NCBI GenBank assembly: GCA_007121455.1
Contig: SKKN01000003.1
Coordinates: 124,001-188,000 of the forward strand
Length of the DNA stretch: 64,000 nt
Direction of reading: 5' to 3'
DNA from: Gemmatimonadota bacterium
GTDB lineage: Bacteria > Gemmatimonadota > Gemmatimonadetes > Longimicrobiales > Gaopeijiaceae
In this document: one piece after another, positions 55,608 to 64,000 of the stretch
Position numbering within the stretch: position 1 is the stretch's first letter
Layout of the letters: each line of letters starts with the position of its first letter
Notes under the pieces: model-generated
Told to the model about the DNA's origin: nothing
The model's input: only the letters and a program-made list of their open reading frames with translations
Databases searched by the model: none
Position numbers and translations under genes: made by a program

Positions 55608-58100
55608 CTAACCCGGACCTTCCACGCTTTCACCATCGGCCGCGAACCAGCGCGCCACTTCATCGACGGAGCTCGCCTTCTGCAGTTCCTCGATGTCGTT
55701 CCTCTTCCGGAGGAGTCGTGCCATTCGGGTCAGGATGCGGAGGTGGTCATGGCGCCGGCCGGCCGGCCCGAGGAGGATGAACAGGGTATGGACCGGGCTC
55801 GAAGCACCGGGGAGATCGACCCCGTCCGGAGAAATGCCCAGGAACATGAGACATTTCTCGAGACCCGGCACCAAGGTATGGGGCAGCGCGACGCCGGGCC
55901 GAACCTCCGATGGGAACTCCCTTTCCGCGTCCAGCAGTTGGTCCGCGATCGTCTTTACGCGGCTTCGATCCTCCGGGAACTCCGTCATCAGTACTCGCCT
56001 CAGCGCCTCGTCGGCGGAGAGCCCGGGCAGGTCCAGGACGAGCCGTTTCTCGGTAAGGCCGCTCGGGAAGGCGCCTTCCGGTACCCCGTCCATTCCGTGT
56101 GTGGCATCCGCCTCGGAAGGGTGGACCAGGAGGAAGCTTTCCGGTACGAGGCTGGAGAGCTGGGACGGCAGACGGTCGAGCTCCCGGTGCCATGAGACGG
56201 CACCCCGGCGGGCGCTCATGACCACCACGAGATCCTCCGGCTCGAGGCGGCTGCGAAACTCCCAGAGAAGGGGGCCCCATCCTTCGACCGCTTCGAACTC
56301 GCCCGCGAGCGGAGGCTTCACCTTCTCGTAGATGGCCTCGTACCGTTTGGGGTCTTCTCCGATCACGAGCCCCAGGAAGGACGCTTCGAGCTCCGAAGCC
56401 AGGTGCTTGACCGCCGCGAGCGCCCCCCCGAATCCGGGGTGATGATCGCTCCCCGGAGGAAAGACGGCGACGAGCCGACGCGTGGTATTCAGCGGGTGAC
56501 CCATCTTGGCCACGATCACCATCTGCTTCGTCTGTTCGAGGAGCTGATCCAGGACGCTGCCGAATACGGCGCCCCGGCTTCCGCGCTCGCCGTCCCACCC
56601 GACGACCAGGATCGAGCTCCGGGTTTCCGTCGCCGCGCGCGCTACACCCGTCGCGATATTTGCGTCCACTCGCGTGAGGGGGCTCACCGGAACGTCTGCA
56701 CCGGCCGAATACAGGACCGCGTGCGAGAGCATCTTCTCCGCCTCCGCCACCTGCGCCTCCGATTCATCCTCCGTCCCCCGGACGACCATGAGCGGATAGA
56801 GGGGCTCGTCGGTGGTTCGCTCGCGCAGGTGGAACGCGATATCGAGGAGGGAGTCCGCAGTGCTCGGATTGGAGACGGGAATCAGGATCCGTCGGGGCGC
56901 TTCTCTCGGGTCGTACGGCTTCCGCTCCTCGTGGAGGGCGATCGCGCGCCCGAAGCGTTCCACGAGGAAGGGGCCCACCAGGACGCTCACGAGGATCATG
57001 AGAATCACCGCATTCAGCACCGTCTCGCCGAAGAGGCCGATCTCCAGCCCGACGAACGTCACCGCGAGCGTCGCGGCTGCCTGCGGAGTGGAGAGCCCGA
57101 ACATTGCGAGCCCTTCGTCCCGGCTGTAGCCGAAGATCGCTTTGGTCCCCCACGCGCCGGCGAACTTTCCGGCGTGGACCAGCACCGTAAGCGTCCCCGC
57201 GACCGCCCACACCTGCCAACTCCCGGTGAGCACGCCGGGGTCGACGAGCATCCCCACGCTCAGGAGGAAGAAGGGAATGAACAGCGCGTTCCCCACGAAC
57301 CGGACCCGAGTCATGAGCGGGCTGTGGAGCGGGATGAGCCGGTTCAGGGTCAACCCTGCGAGGAAGGCCCCGATGATCGGCTCCGCTCCTGCCAGGTCCG
57401 CCGCCCAGGCCGTGCCGAAGAGCACGACCATCAGAAAGATGAATTCCGCCGGAGCCTGACCCGGTACGTTTCGGAAGAACCAGCGCCCTACCTTCGGAAC
57501 GGTCCAGAGCACCACCACGGCGTACAGCCCGAGCACACCGAAGAGCGCGAAGAGAAAGGGAGCGTCCACCTCCCCGGCCATCGTCCCGGCGACGACGGCG
57601 AGCACCGTCAGCGCGAGCGTGTCCGTGACCAGGGTGCCTCCGACCACGGTAATCATCGCCGGGTTCTTGAGGATCCCGAGCCGGCTGACGACCGGGTAGG
57701 CGAGGAGCGTGTGCGATCCGATGATCGCGCCGATCAGCAGCGCCGCCGAAAGGTCGTATCCCCACAGGGGCATGACCGCCAACGAGAGTCCCATCGGCAC
57801 GGAGAACGAGAGCAGCCCGAAGACGATGCTTCGCTCCCGGTACTCCTTGAACCGGTTGAGATCGAGCTCGAGCGCCGCGAGGAAGACGAGGTAGAGAAGT
57901 CCGACGGTGCCCAGCAGCTCGAACGTGAAGTCCCGCTCCAGGAGGTTGAGGACGTTCGGGCCCACCACCATTCCGGCGAGGATCAACCCGACGATACCCG
58001 GGATCTTGAAGCGCTCGAAGACCACCGGGGCGAGGAGGAAGATTCCCATCGCCAGCGCAAAGATGAGGACTGGATCACTGATGGGAAAAGTGATCGGCAT
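55608..58100 (-). CDS. CPA2 antiporter fused to UspA-like and PTS-IIA-like domains (first of three)
   Basis: 830 aa. Residues 1-385: sodium/proton exchanger domain (GAIIGSHTLLAYPVVSRLG, AEPIIGAFLAGLTLNRLIPL, GLSTPQAAATLAVTFVG). About 395-680: two UspA-like halves, RRILIPVSNPSTADSLLD and RRLVAVFPPGSDHHPG, with the nucleotide-site-like GSRGAVFGSVLDQLL. About 685-830: a PTS EIIA type-2-like domain with VRPGVALPHTLVPGLEKC, whose His corresponds to the phosphorylated His. Stress-sensing and PTS-type phosphorylation could therefore gate cation exchange. ATG at 58100; earlier codons give non-hydrophobic sequence. Divergent from menF across 217 nt. Confidence 0.9.
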   Translation of the reverse strand: MPITFPISDPVLIFALAMGIFLLAPVVFERFKIPGIVGLILAGMVVGPNVLNLLERDFTFELLGTVGLLYLVFLAALELDLNRFKEYRERSIVFGLLSFSVPMGLSLAVMPLWGYDLSAALLIGAIIGSHTLLAYPVVSRLGILKNPAMITVVGGTLVTDTLALTVLAVVAGTMAGEVDAPFLFALFGVLGLYAVVVLWTVPKVGRWFFRNVPGQAPAEFIFLMVVLFGTAWAADLAGAEPIIGAFLAGLTLNRLIPLHSPLMTRVRFVGNALFIPFFLLSVGMLVDPGVLTGSWQVWAVAGTLTVLVHAGKFAGAWGTKAIFGYSRDEGLAMFGLSTPQAAATLAVTFVGLEIGLFGETVLNAVILMILVSVLVGPFLVERFGRAIALHEERKPYDPREAPRRILIPVSNPSTADSLLDIAFHLRERTTDEPLYPLMVVRGTEDESEAQVAEAEKMLSHAVLYSAGADVPVSPLTRVDANIATGVARAATETRSSILVVGWDGERGSRGAVFGSVLDQLLEQTKQMVIVAKMGHPLNTTRRLVAVFPPGSDHHPGFGGALAAVKHLASELEASFLGLVIGEDPKRYEAIYEKVKPPLAGEFEAVEGWGPLLWEFRSRLEPEDLVVVMSARRGAVSWHRELDRLPSQLSSLVPESFLLVHPSEADATHGMDGVPEGAFPSGLTEKRLVLDLPGLSADEALRRVLMTEFPEDRSRVKTIADQLLDAEREFPSEVRPGVALPHTLVPGLEKCLMFLGISPDGVDLPGASSPVHTLFILLGPAGRRHDHLRILTRMARLLRKRNDIEELQKASSVDEVARWFAADGESVEGPG

Positions 58101-58317
58101 CGCGTCGCTTCGTCGGAGGGGTTGGCTCCCGAGCGCCCGTTCCACGGCCCGGAGGGAAGGTAGGCGTGGCCCACAACCTGACCTCGTCGGGCCGAATCTA
58201 CCCCCGTGAGGCATCTCGTTCAACGACCGCGCGCCATCGCTCTGCGTTGGGGGATACGGATGAGGTGCCTATATTCGGGGGGCTCGAAGCTGACTGGATC
58301 ATCCCTGCGGGGGACGC

Positions 58318-59724
58318 GTGCGTATCGTCGAAAGCGAGGCAGGATCTCTCATTCGGGTTTCCGCTCGAGTACCGGGCCTTTCCCCGTGGCGGTTCCTCCG
58401 CTGGGCGGGGGGAGAGTCGCGAGGGTTCTGGGCACGAGGGGATCGCTGGCTTGCCCACTCAGGCTCCGTCCTGACGCTGGAGCCTCCCTTCCGCTCCCGG
58501 GAGCGAGGAGACGATCGCTTCGAGTCGGTGCGACGGACCTCCCTCTCCCTTCGTGACGATTCACCCACCCTGGGCGGGTTCGAGGACAGCGAGCTTCCCT
58601 CCCCACGCTTCTTCGGAGGCTTCTCCTTCGGCGATGGCCACGATCCGTCCGGGGTCTGGAGTGGGTTCCCCGCCGCCCGTTTCGTTCTTCCGGCGCTCGA
58701 GGTGCGTGGGAAGCCGGAAGGGGTCCGCATCATCCTTCAAGAGCTGTACCGGTCCCAATCATCCGCATCGCCGGCGGAGCGGAGGAAGGCGCTCGAAACG
58801 CGGCTGGCCGGGATCGTTCACGAGCTTGGGGAAGAGGAAGGAAGGGAAGGGGGGGTTCAGCGGTCGCCTCTCGCCGCATTCCCGTTCGGGCCTCCTGAAG
58901 CGGTCAATGGCAACGGGTGGGGTCCTTGGCGGGCGGCGGTCGATGCGGTCCTCCGCGCCGTGTCGGAGGGGCAGGTTTCCAAGGTGGTGCTCGCACGCAC
59001 CCTCGACGTTCCTCTCGAAAGCGGGGCATCCCCCCTCCAGGTCCTCGAACGGCTCTACCTCGAGAACCATGCTTCCCACGTCTTCCTCTTCGAACCCGTT
59101 CCCGGGGCCGCCTTTCTCGGTGCCGCGCCGGAGACGGTTGCGACGCTCGAAGGCTCGAGCTTCGAAGCCACGGCCGTGGCAGGCTCCGCTCCCGCCGGGA
59201 CGTCCGAGGAGGATGCACGGGAGCAGGGACAACGACTCCTGGCCAGCGAAAAGGACCGACGGGAGCATGCCGTCACGACCCGGGAAATGCTGCGTTGCCT
59301 CAGCCCTCTCATGGAGGAGCTGAAGGCGGACGCGGAGCCCCATGTGCTCCGTCTGCCGGGCATCCAACACCTCGAGACCCGTGTCCACGGCACGGTGCGG
59401 TCCGGCGAACACGTGCTCTCGCTCCTCGCCGCCGTCCACCCCACTCCCGCCGTGTGCGGGCTTCCCAGAGAGGAGGCCCTGAGGCTCATCCAGGAAGTGG
59501 AACCGTTCGAGCGCGGATGGTATGCGGGCCCGGTAGGCTGGTTCGACCTCGAGGGGGACGGCATCTTCGCGCCGGCCCTCCGCTCTGCGGTCCACGGGGA
59601 TGGGAGATGGCGCCTCTTCGCGGGCGCGGGTCTCGTGGAGGGGTCCCGACCGGACGCCGAATGGGAGGAGACGGGCATGAAGTTCGATCCGGTCCTACGG
59701 GCGTTGGGGGTGGGAGTCCGGTGA
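58318..59724 (+). CDS. menF: Isochorismate synthase
   Basis: 468 aa. GTG start. The chorismate-binding domain occupies the second half: VSKVVLARTLDV with the active-site Lys, FEPVPGAAFLGAAPETV, VAGSAPAG, the acidic EKDRREHAVTTREM, AVHPTPAVCGLPREEAL and ERGWYAGPVGWFD with a metal-binding Glu before it. It converts chorismate to isochorismate, the first step of classical menaquinone synthesis. The N-terminal 170 residues are poorly conserved, as usual. Its stop overlaps menD (GTGA). Confidence 0.9.
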   Translation: MRIVESEAGSLIRVSARVPGLSPWRFLRWAGGESRGFWARGDRWLAHSGSVLTLEPPFRSRERGDDRFESVRRTSLSLRDDSPTLGGFEDSELPSPRFFGGFSFGDGHDPSGVWSGFPAARFVLPALEVRGKPEGVRIILQELYRSQSSASPAERRKALETRLAGIVHELGEEEGREGGVQRSPLAAFPFGPPEAVNGNGWGPWRAAVDAVLRAVSEGQVSKVVLARTLDVPLESGASPLQVLERLYLENHASHVFLFEPVPGAAFLGAAPETVATLEGSSFEATAVAGSAPAGTSEEDAREQGQRLLASEKDRREHAVTTREMLRCLSPLMEELKADAEPHVLRLPGIQHLETRVHGTVRSGEHVLSLLAAVHPTPAVCGLPREEALRLIQEVEPFERGWYAGPVGWFDLEGDGIFAPALRSAVHGDGRWRLFAGAGLVEGSRPDAEWEETGMKFDPVLRALGVGVR

Positions 59725-61583
59725 CGGATCGAAACCGGAACGAGGTCTGGGGGCGGGTTTTCTTCGACGAGCTGGTGCGCCACGGCGTGGAGCACGTCTG
59801 CCTCGCTCCCGGTTCCCGGTCGACACCGCTGGTTCTCGCCGCAGCCGAGCGGCCGGAGCTTCGGGTCCACCCGTTTCTGGACGAGCGCTCCGCCGCCTTC
59901 TTCGCTCTCGGAGTCGCAAAGGCCTCGACCCGACCCGTGGCCATGATCACCACGTCGGGCACGGCGGTCGCGAATCTCTTCCCGGCGGTGGTCGAGGCCT
60001 CACACGCCGAGGTGCCACTCCTCCTCCTGACCGCGGACCGCCCACGGCACCTCCGCGACGGCGATGCGAACCAGACGATCGATCAGGTCAGGATCTTCGG
60101 CGGGTACGTGCGTTCCTTCATCGAAGCAGGTCCTCCTGAGGTCGGCGACGTGGCACTTCGCCATCTGAGGGTGACGGCGGCCCGCGCGTTCGCTGAATGT
60201 CTTGGGGCCCCGGCAGGTCCGGTCCACGTCAATTTTCCCTTTGCGAAGCCGCTGGAGCCCCTCCTCGTCCCGGACGATGTCCCGGACGGCTTCGAGCGCG
60301 CTCACCCGCTCGCCGCCTTCGGTCGGACCGGGTGCGCGCCGTTCACCCGCGTGAGCACCCGGAGGCCCCGCCTGGCGGATGAGGAGGTGGAGGAGATCGC
60401 GAGCGCCCTGAGGCGATCCAATCGGCCTCTGGTCGTGGCGGGCCCCGCCCCGGATCCCCTTCGCCGGGGTCGGCTCCTCCGGCGGCTCTCCCGGGCCGGG
60501 GGCCTCCCCCTTCTCGCCGACCCGCTCTCGGGGGCCCGGACCGGCCGGGAGGAGGAGGGCGCGCTGGTCGCGCATTACGACCTCTTCCTTCGCGATGATG
60601 CCGTCCTCGATCGGCTGGCGCCGGACCTGATCCTTCGTGTGGGAGGTGCGCCCACCTCTGCCGCGCTCCTCCGCTACCTTGGCGGGGTCGAAGGTTCGGT
60701 TCCGCAGCTCGTCGTGGATGTGGGAGGGGCATGGAAGGATCATCTCTCCACAGCGTCGCGGTATTTCCGCGGGGAGCCCGAGGATGCGCTGCTCCGCATC
60801 GCCGCCTCAGTTGCAAGGCAGGGAGGAGACGGTGGGACGGCGGACTGGACTGCGCTCTGGTTGCGAGCGGAACGCGTGGCCGAGCGGGTGTCGAGGGAGG
60901 GGGCGGCGGGAGTGTTCTTCGAGGGGGCGCTGTTCGCAGAGGTGTCGGAGGCGCTTCCCCCGGAGGGAGCGCTCTTCGTTTCGAGCAGCATGCCGGTCCG
61001 GGACCTCGACGCCTTCGGCGGAGACGCGGCCGCCGGCGGTGCCATCTACGGAAATCGGGGCGCAAGCGGCATCGACGGAATCGTCTCCACGGCGTGCGGA
61101 GTCTCTCTCGGTCGGGGCACACCTGTGCTCGCGGTCGTCGGCGACGTGGCCTTCCACCACGACATGAACGGGCTCCTCGCGGCGCGGGAGGCCGGCGTCC
61201 GGGTCGTGTTCGTCGTGGTGCACAACGATGGAGGCGGCATCTTCCAGATGCTTCCCATCCGGGAGCACGAGCCCGCGTTCACGCGGTACTTCTCCACACC
61301 ACACGGCCTGGATTTCCGGCATGCGGCGGCTCTGTACGGCCTTCCCTTCCGCCGGGTGGAGGGGCGTTCCGTGGACGCCGGCGGCTCGACCGGCGAGGAT
61401 TCGGTGCGGGGGCGGTTCGCGGAAGCGCTTCGCTGGGCGCTGAGTGAGGAGACGAGCGTCGTGGTGGAGGTGCGGGCGGACCGGGAGGAGAACCGCTCGA
61501 GACGCGCAGAGGTGGTGAAGCGCGTGGCCGAGGCGGTGCGGGATGAACTCGAACTGGAGCGCGAAGTGGAGGAGAGGCGATGA
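59721..61583 (+). CDS. menD: SEPHCHC synthase (MenD)
   Basis: 620 aa from a GTG overlapping the menF stop. ThDP enzyme: N-terminal [19 protein letters not shown] and [16 protein letters not shown] (with the catalytic Glu), [17 protein letters not shown], and the C-terminal cofactor site [14 protein letters not shown]...[11 protein letters not shown], the GDx-25-N signature. [17 protein letters not shown] is diagnostic for MenD. It joins 2-oxoglutarate to isochorismate. Frame continues open upstream but only as the shadow of menF. Confidence 0.95.
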   Translation: MTDRNRNEVWGRVFFDELVRHGVEHVCLAPGSRSTPLVLAAAERPELRVHPFLDERSAAFFALGVAKASTRPVAMITTSGTAVANLFPAVVEASHAEVPLLLLTADRPRHLRDGDANQTIDQVRIFGGYVRSFIEAGPPEVGDVALRHLRVTAARAFAECLGAPAGPVHVNFPFAKPLEPLLVPDDVPDGFERAHPLAAFGRTGCAPFTRVSTRRPRLADEEVEEIASALRRSNRPLVVAGPAPDPLRRGRLLRRLSRAGGLPLLADPLSGARTGREEEGALVAHYDLFLRDDAVLDRLAPDLILRVGGAPTSAALLRYLGGVEGSVPQLVVDVGGAWKDHLSTASRYFRGEPEDALLRIAASVARQGGDGGTADWTALWLRAERVAERVSREGAAGVFFEGALFAEVSEALPPEGALFVSSSMPVRDLDAFGGDAAAGGAIYGNRGASGIDGIVSTACGVSLGRGTPVLAVVGDVAFHHDMNGLLAAREAGVRVVFVVVHNDGGGIFQMLPIREHEPAFTRYFSTPHGLDFRHAAALYGLPFRRVEGRSVDAGGSTGEDSVRGRFAEALRWALSEETSVVVEVRADREENRSRRAEVVKRVAEAVRDELELEREVEERR

Positions 61584-62419
61584 GTCAGCCGGAGTGGCGG
61601 CAGGTCGGAGAGTACACGGATATCACCTATCACAAGGCGGATGGGGTCGCTCGGATCGCGTTCAACCGACCCGAGGTGCGAAACGCCTTCCGCCCGGAAA
61701 CGCTCCTCGAGTTGCAGGAAGCGTTCAAGGATGCGGGGGAGGACACCGAGATCGGAGTCGTCCTCTTCACGGGGAATGGCCCTGCGAAGGACGGGAAGTA
61801 CGCCTTCTGCTCCGGCGGAGACCAGCGAATCCGGGGAGACGAGGGGTATGTCGGGGGCGACGGCCTTCCGCGCCTCAACGTGCTCGAGCTGCAGCGCTAC
61901 ATCCGGAGCATGACGAAGCCCGTGATCGCGCTCGTCGCGGGCTACGCGATCGGGGGCGGACACGTCCTCCATGTGATCTGCGACCTCACCATCGCTGCCG
62001 ACAACGCGGTCTTCGGCCAGACCGGTCCGAAGGTGGGCAGCTTCGACGGAGGCTTCGGCGCCTCCTACCTCGCCAGCATCGTCGGTCAGAAGAAGGCCCG
62101 GGAGATCTGGTACCTCTGCCGACAGTACTCCGCGGAGGAAGCGGAGGCGATGGGGCTCGTGAACGAGGTGGTTCCGGTCGACGAGCTCGAATCGGAAGGG
62201 TGGCGCTGGGCGCAGGAGATCCTGGACAAGAGTCCGCTCGCGATCCGGCTCATGAAGAGCTCCTTCAATGCCGCGGTCGACGGTCAGGCGGGGCTTCAGG
62301 AGCTGGCTGGAAATGCCACGCTTCTCTTCTACATGACCGAGCAGGCCCAGGAGGCGAAGAACGCCTTCCTGCGGAAGGAGAAGCCGGACTTCCGGAAGTA
62401 CCCGTGGCTGCCCTGGTGA
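61580..62419 (+). CDS. menB: 1,4-dihydroxy-2-naphthoyl-CoA synthase
   Basis: 279 aa crotonase-fold enzyme. ATG overlaps the menD stop. Hallmarks: [15 protein letters not shown], the oxyanion loop [49 protein letters not shown], and [19 protein letters not shown], ending in FRKYPWLPW, which is strongly conserved in MenB. It closes the second ring of the naphthoate. All expected residues are present. Confidence 0.95.
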   Translation: MSQPEWRQVGEYTDITYHKADGVARIAFNRPEVRNAFRPETLLELQEAFKDAGEDTEIGVVLFTGNGPAKDGKYAFCSGGDQRIRGDEGYVGGDGLPRLNVLELQRYIRSMTKPVIALVAGYAIGGGHVLHVICDLTIAADNAVFGQTGPKVGSFDGGFGASYLASIVGQKKAREIWYLCRQYSAEEAEAMGLVNEVVPVDELESEGWRWAQEILDKSPLAIRLMKSSFNAAVDGQAGLQELAGNATLLFYMTEQAQEAKNAFLRKEKPDFRKYPWLPW

Positions 62420-63351
62420 ATCCTGATCCTTCGGAGACCGAGCTGCAGGGGCGAGAGGTCACACGGATCGACGCCTGGCTGCTCGCCGTCCGGCCACAGA
62501 CGCTTCCGGCGGCCGTGGCACCGGTCGTCCTGGGGACCGGAATCGCGGTGAGCCGTGGGGTCGCCGATCCGCTTCCGGCCTCAGCGGCACTCGTGGCGGC
62601 CCTCCTGATCCAGATCGCCACGAACCTCGCGAACGACTATTTCGACTTCGTGAAAGGGGGAGACGGGGAAGATCGGGTGGGACCGACAAGAGTGGTTCAG
62701 GCGGGGCTCCTCTCCCCCCGATCGGTGCTCCGGGGCACCTGGATCGCCCTGACGCTCGCGACGCTGATCGGGGGATACCTCGTCTGGGTCGGGGGTCTGC
62801 CGATCCTCGTGATCGGGCTTCTCGCGCTGGCATGTGCCGTCGCGTACACGGGGGGCCCCTTCCCACTCGCTTACCACGGCCTCGGCGACGTCTTCGTCTT
62901 CCTCTTCTTCGGACTCGCGGCGGTGGGAGGAACGTACTGGGTGCAGGCGCGACACTTTCATCCCGAGCTTCTCCTCGCCGGGGCCGGCATCGGAAGCCTG
63001 ATCACGGCGATCCTGGTGGTCAACAACCTCCGGGACCGGGAGACGGACGCGCGTGCCGGAAAGCGAACGCTCGCGGTTCGGCTCGGTGTGACCGGAAGCC
63101 GAGTCGAGTACGGGGTGCTCCTCCTCCTCGCATTTTCAGTTCCCCCGATCGGGATTGCCCTCTTCGGATGGAGCCCCTGGACTCTTCTCGCTCTCGGGGC
63201 GGTCCACCCTCTTTTCCATGCCCTCACGACGATCCTCACCTACGCCGACCCGCGGGAGCTGAACCCCGTGCTCGGGAGCACCGCCCGCGGAGTGACACTG
63301 TATGCCGTGCTCCTCACCGCGGGGTTCGTGCTGGGGGAAGGGCTTCGATGA
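62416..63351 (+). CDS. menA: 1,4-dihydroxy-2-naphthoate polyprenyltransferase
   Basis: 311 aa from a GTG overlapping the menB stop. UbiA-fold membrane enzyme with about 8-9 helices. Two aspartate motifs: [14 protein letters not shown] (first, with the prenyl-diphosphate site) and [23 protein letters not shown] (second). It attaches the polyprenyl chain to the naphthoate at the inner membrane. The hydrophobic pattern begins at [23 protein letters not shown]. Confidence 0.9.
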   Translation: MNPDPSETELQGREVTRIDAWLLAVRPQTLPAAVAPVVLGTGIAVSRGVADPLPASAALVAALLIQIATNLANDYFDFVKGGDGEDRVGPTRVVQAGLLSPRSVLRGTWIALTLATLIGGYLVWVGGLPILVIGLLALACAVAYTGGPFPLAYHGLGDVFVFLFFGLAAVGGTYWVQARHFHPELLLAGAGIGSLITAILVVNNLRDRETDARAGKRTLAVRLGVTGSRVEYGVLLLLAFSVPPIGIALFGWSPWTLLALGAVHPLFHALTTILTYADPRELNPVLGSTARGVTLYAVLLTAGFVLGEGLR

Positions 63352-64000
63352 CCCTGGCTCGGTCCGTGCATTCCCGGCGGGTGGATCGAGTGGCCTCGGT
63401 GCTTCGGTCCTACGGCGTCGGTCCGGGTCGCCGGGTGGCGGTACAGGCGCATCCGGACGCGGACGGAGTGGCTGCGCTTCTCGGATCGGGAGCGACCGGG
63501 GCGCTCGTCTCTCCGATCGGCCCTCGATGGGCAGACGAGGAACGGGCCCGCGCGCTCGATCTGCTCGAGCCCCATCTGGTCATTGTCGGGGCCGGAGTCG
63601 ATTCTCCCCCCCTCTCGAGTGGTCGAGTCGTCCTCCGCACGGCGGCGCTCGAGCGGGAGGCGCGCGAACTGAGGGATGCCGGAACCGGAGTGCAGCCTTC
63701 TGCCTCGGCGAAGGCCCCCGAGGCGCGCTGGTTGCTCTGGACGTCCGGCACGACCGGAGCTCCCAGGGGCGTGGTGCTCGATCACTCCTGCTTTCGGGTA
63801 TCCGCGAAGGCGGTGGCCGTGCGTCTGGGGCTCAGCGCCTCCGATCGTTGGCTCGCGTCCCTCTCCTTCGCGCACGTAGGGGGACTCGCTCTGCTCCTTC
63901 GCGCGCGCATGCTCGGGAGTGGGATCGTCGCGGCAGGATCGTTCGATCCGGGGGTGTTCTCCGAGGTCATCGAGCGGGAGGAGATCACTCATGCCTCCCT
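63348..64000 (+). CDS. menE: o-succinylbenzoate-CoA ligase, 5' part (runs off the window)
   Basis: 217 codons are visible, from an ATG that overlaps the menA stop (ATGA) to the window edge. The AMP-binding loop LLWTSGTTGAPRGVVL (about residues 128-143) is clear; the usual Lys of PKG is Arg. The short N-terminal domain before it fits MenE rather than longer acyl-CoA synthetases. Position at the end of menF-D-B-A supports MenE, which activates o-succinylbenzoate. menC and menH are not seen here and may follow downstream or lie elsewhere. Confidence 0.85.
   Translation, partial: MTLARSVHSRRVDRVASVLRSYGVGPGRRVAVQAHPDADGVAALLGSGATGALVSPIGPRWADEERARALDLLEPHLVIVGAGVDSPPLSSGRVVLRTAALEREARELRDAGTGVQPSASAKAPEARWLLWTSGTTGAPRGVVLDHSCFRVSAKAVAVRLGLSASDRWLASLSFAHVGGLALLLRARMLGSGIVAAGSFDPGVFSEVIEREEITHAS

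Noticed and set aside
54096-56195. A 699-codon plus-strand open frame rich in Glu, Asp, His and Arg
   Set aside because: It is antisense to the antiporters; the hydrophobic codons of membrane proteins read backwards give exactly this charged composition. The similar frames at 52564-54075 and 56403-58163 have the same cause.
1-64000. tRNA, rRNA, CRISPR array or prophage
   Set aside because: No cloverleaf-like pattern with a TTCGA loop and CCA-type acceptor, no regularly spaced repeats and no phage structural or integrase genes were found by eye. A covariance-model scan could still find a small RNA.

Overview
This is a 64 kb stretch of high-GC bacterial chromosome, densely packed with genes on both strands and with no sign of phage, insertion sequences, CRISPR arrays, tRNA or rRNA. 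The mix suggests Gemmatimonadota: a SusC/SusD outer-membrane pair, a classical menaquinone operon, glutaminyl-tRNA synthetase with a YqeY/GatB-type tail, two DUF1028 proteins, paired DUF1592/DUF1552 proteins, many secreted lipoproteins and secreted monohaem cytochromes c. That placement is inferred from gene content; no marker gene decides it.

Layout. 0.4-5.3 kb: a small lipoprotein, a DUF6165 protein convergent with a heptosyltransferase-like GT9 enzyme, then a secreted PQQ dehydrogenase with its own cytochrome c and the tail of a decayed SDR gene. 5.4-12 kb: glnS, nadE, a lipoprotein, an M20 peptidase coupled to an orphan M14 C-terminal piece. 12.3-19 kb: a DUF1592 cytochrome protein, a DUF1552 Tat protein, a secreted ankyrin protein and a second small cytochrome c closed by a strong terminator. 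19-25.5 kb: periplasmic asparaginase, DUF1028 protein, a SoxCD-like sulfite dehydrogenase pair with an outer-membrane protein, and MsrP. 25.7-29 kb: SDR, a duplicated YjbQ-like protein, a MORN/YwqK protein and a secreted coiled-coil protein.

29.5-38.1 kb: a fused TAXI-TRAP transporter, a GcdH-like dehydrogenase, and a convergent minus-strand run of acyl-CoA dehydrogenase, citramalyl-CoA-lyase-like aldolase, itaconyl/mesaconyl-CoA-hydratase-like enzyme and MmgE/PrpD. This is close to the itaconate/C5-dicarboxylate catabolic set of Pseudomonas, without a visible CoA-transferase. 38.9-47.8 kb: two paralogous NHL beta-propeller lipoproteins flank a SusC/SusD pair, followed by a DASS transporter. 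47.9-52.3 kb: a small protein coupled to a Tat amidase, an odd A-type Fe-S carrier, DoxX and a second DUF1028 protein. 52.3-58.1 kb: three consecutive CPA2 cation:proton antiporters in one operon, the first carrying UspA-like and PTS-IIA-like domains. 58.3-64 kb: menF-menD-menB-menA-menE, every junction a 4-nt overlap, with menE running off the end.

Together the genes describe a respiring heterotroph that uses menaquinone and sends electrons from periplasmic PQQ and molybdenum enzymes into small c-type cytochromes, and that imports organic acids and outer-membrane ligands. The least understood parts are the DUF1592-DUF1552-ankyrin-cytochrome locus and the NHL-SusCD-NHL locus.
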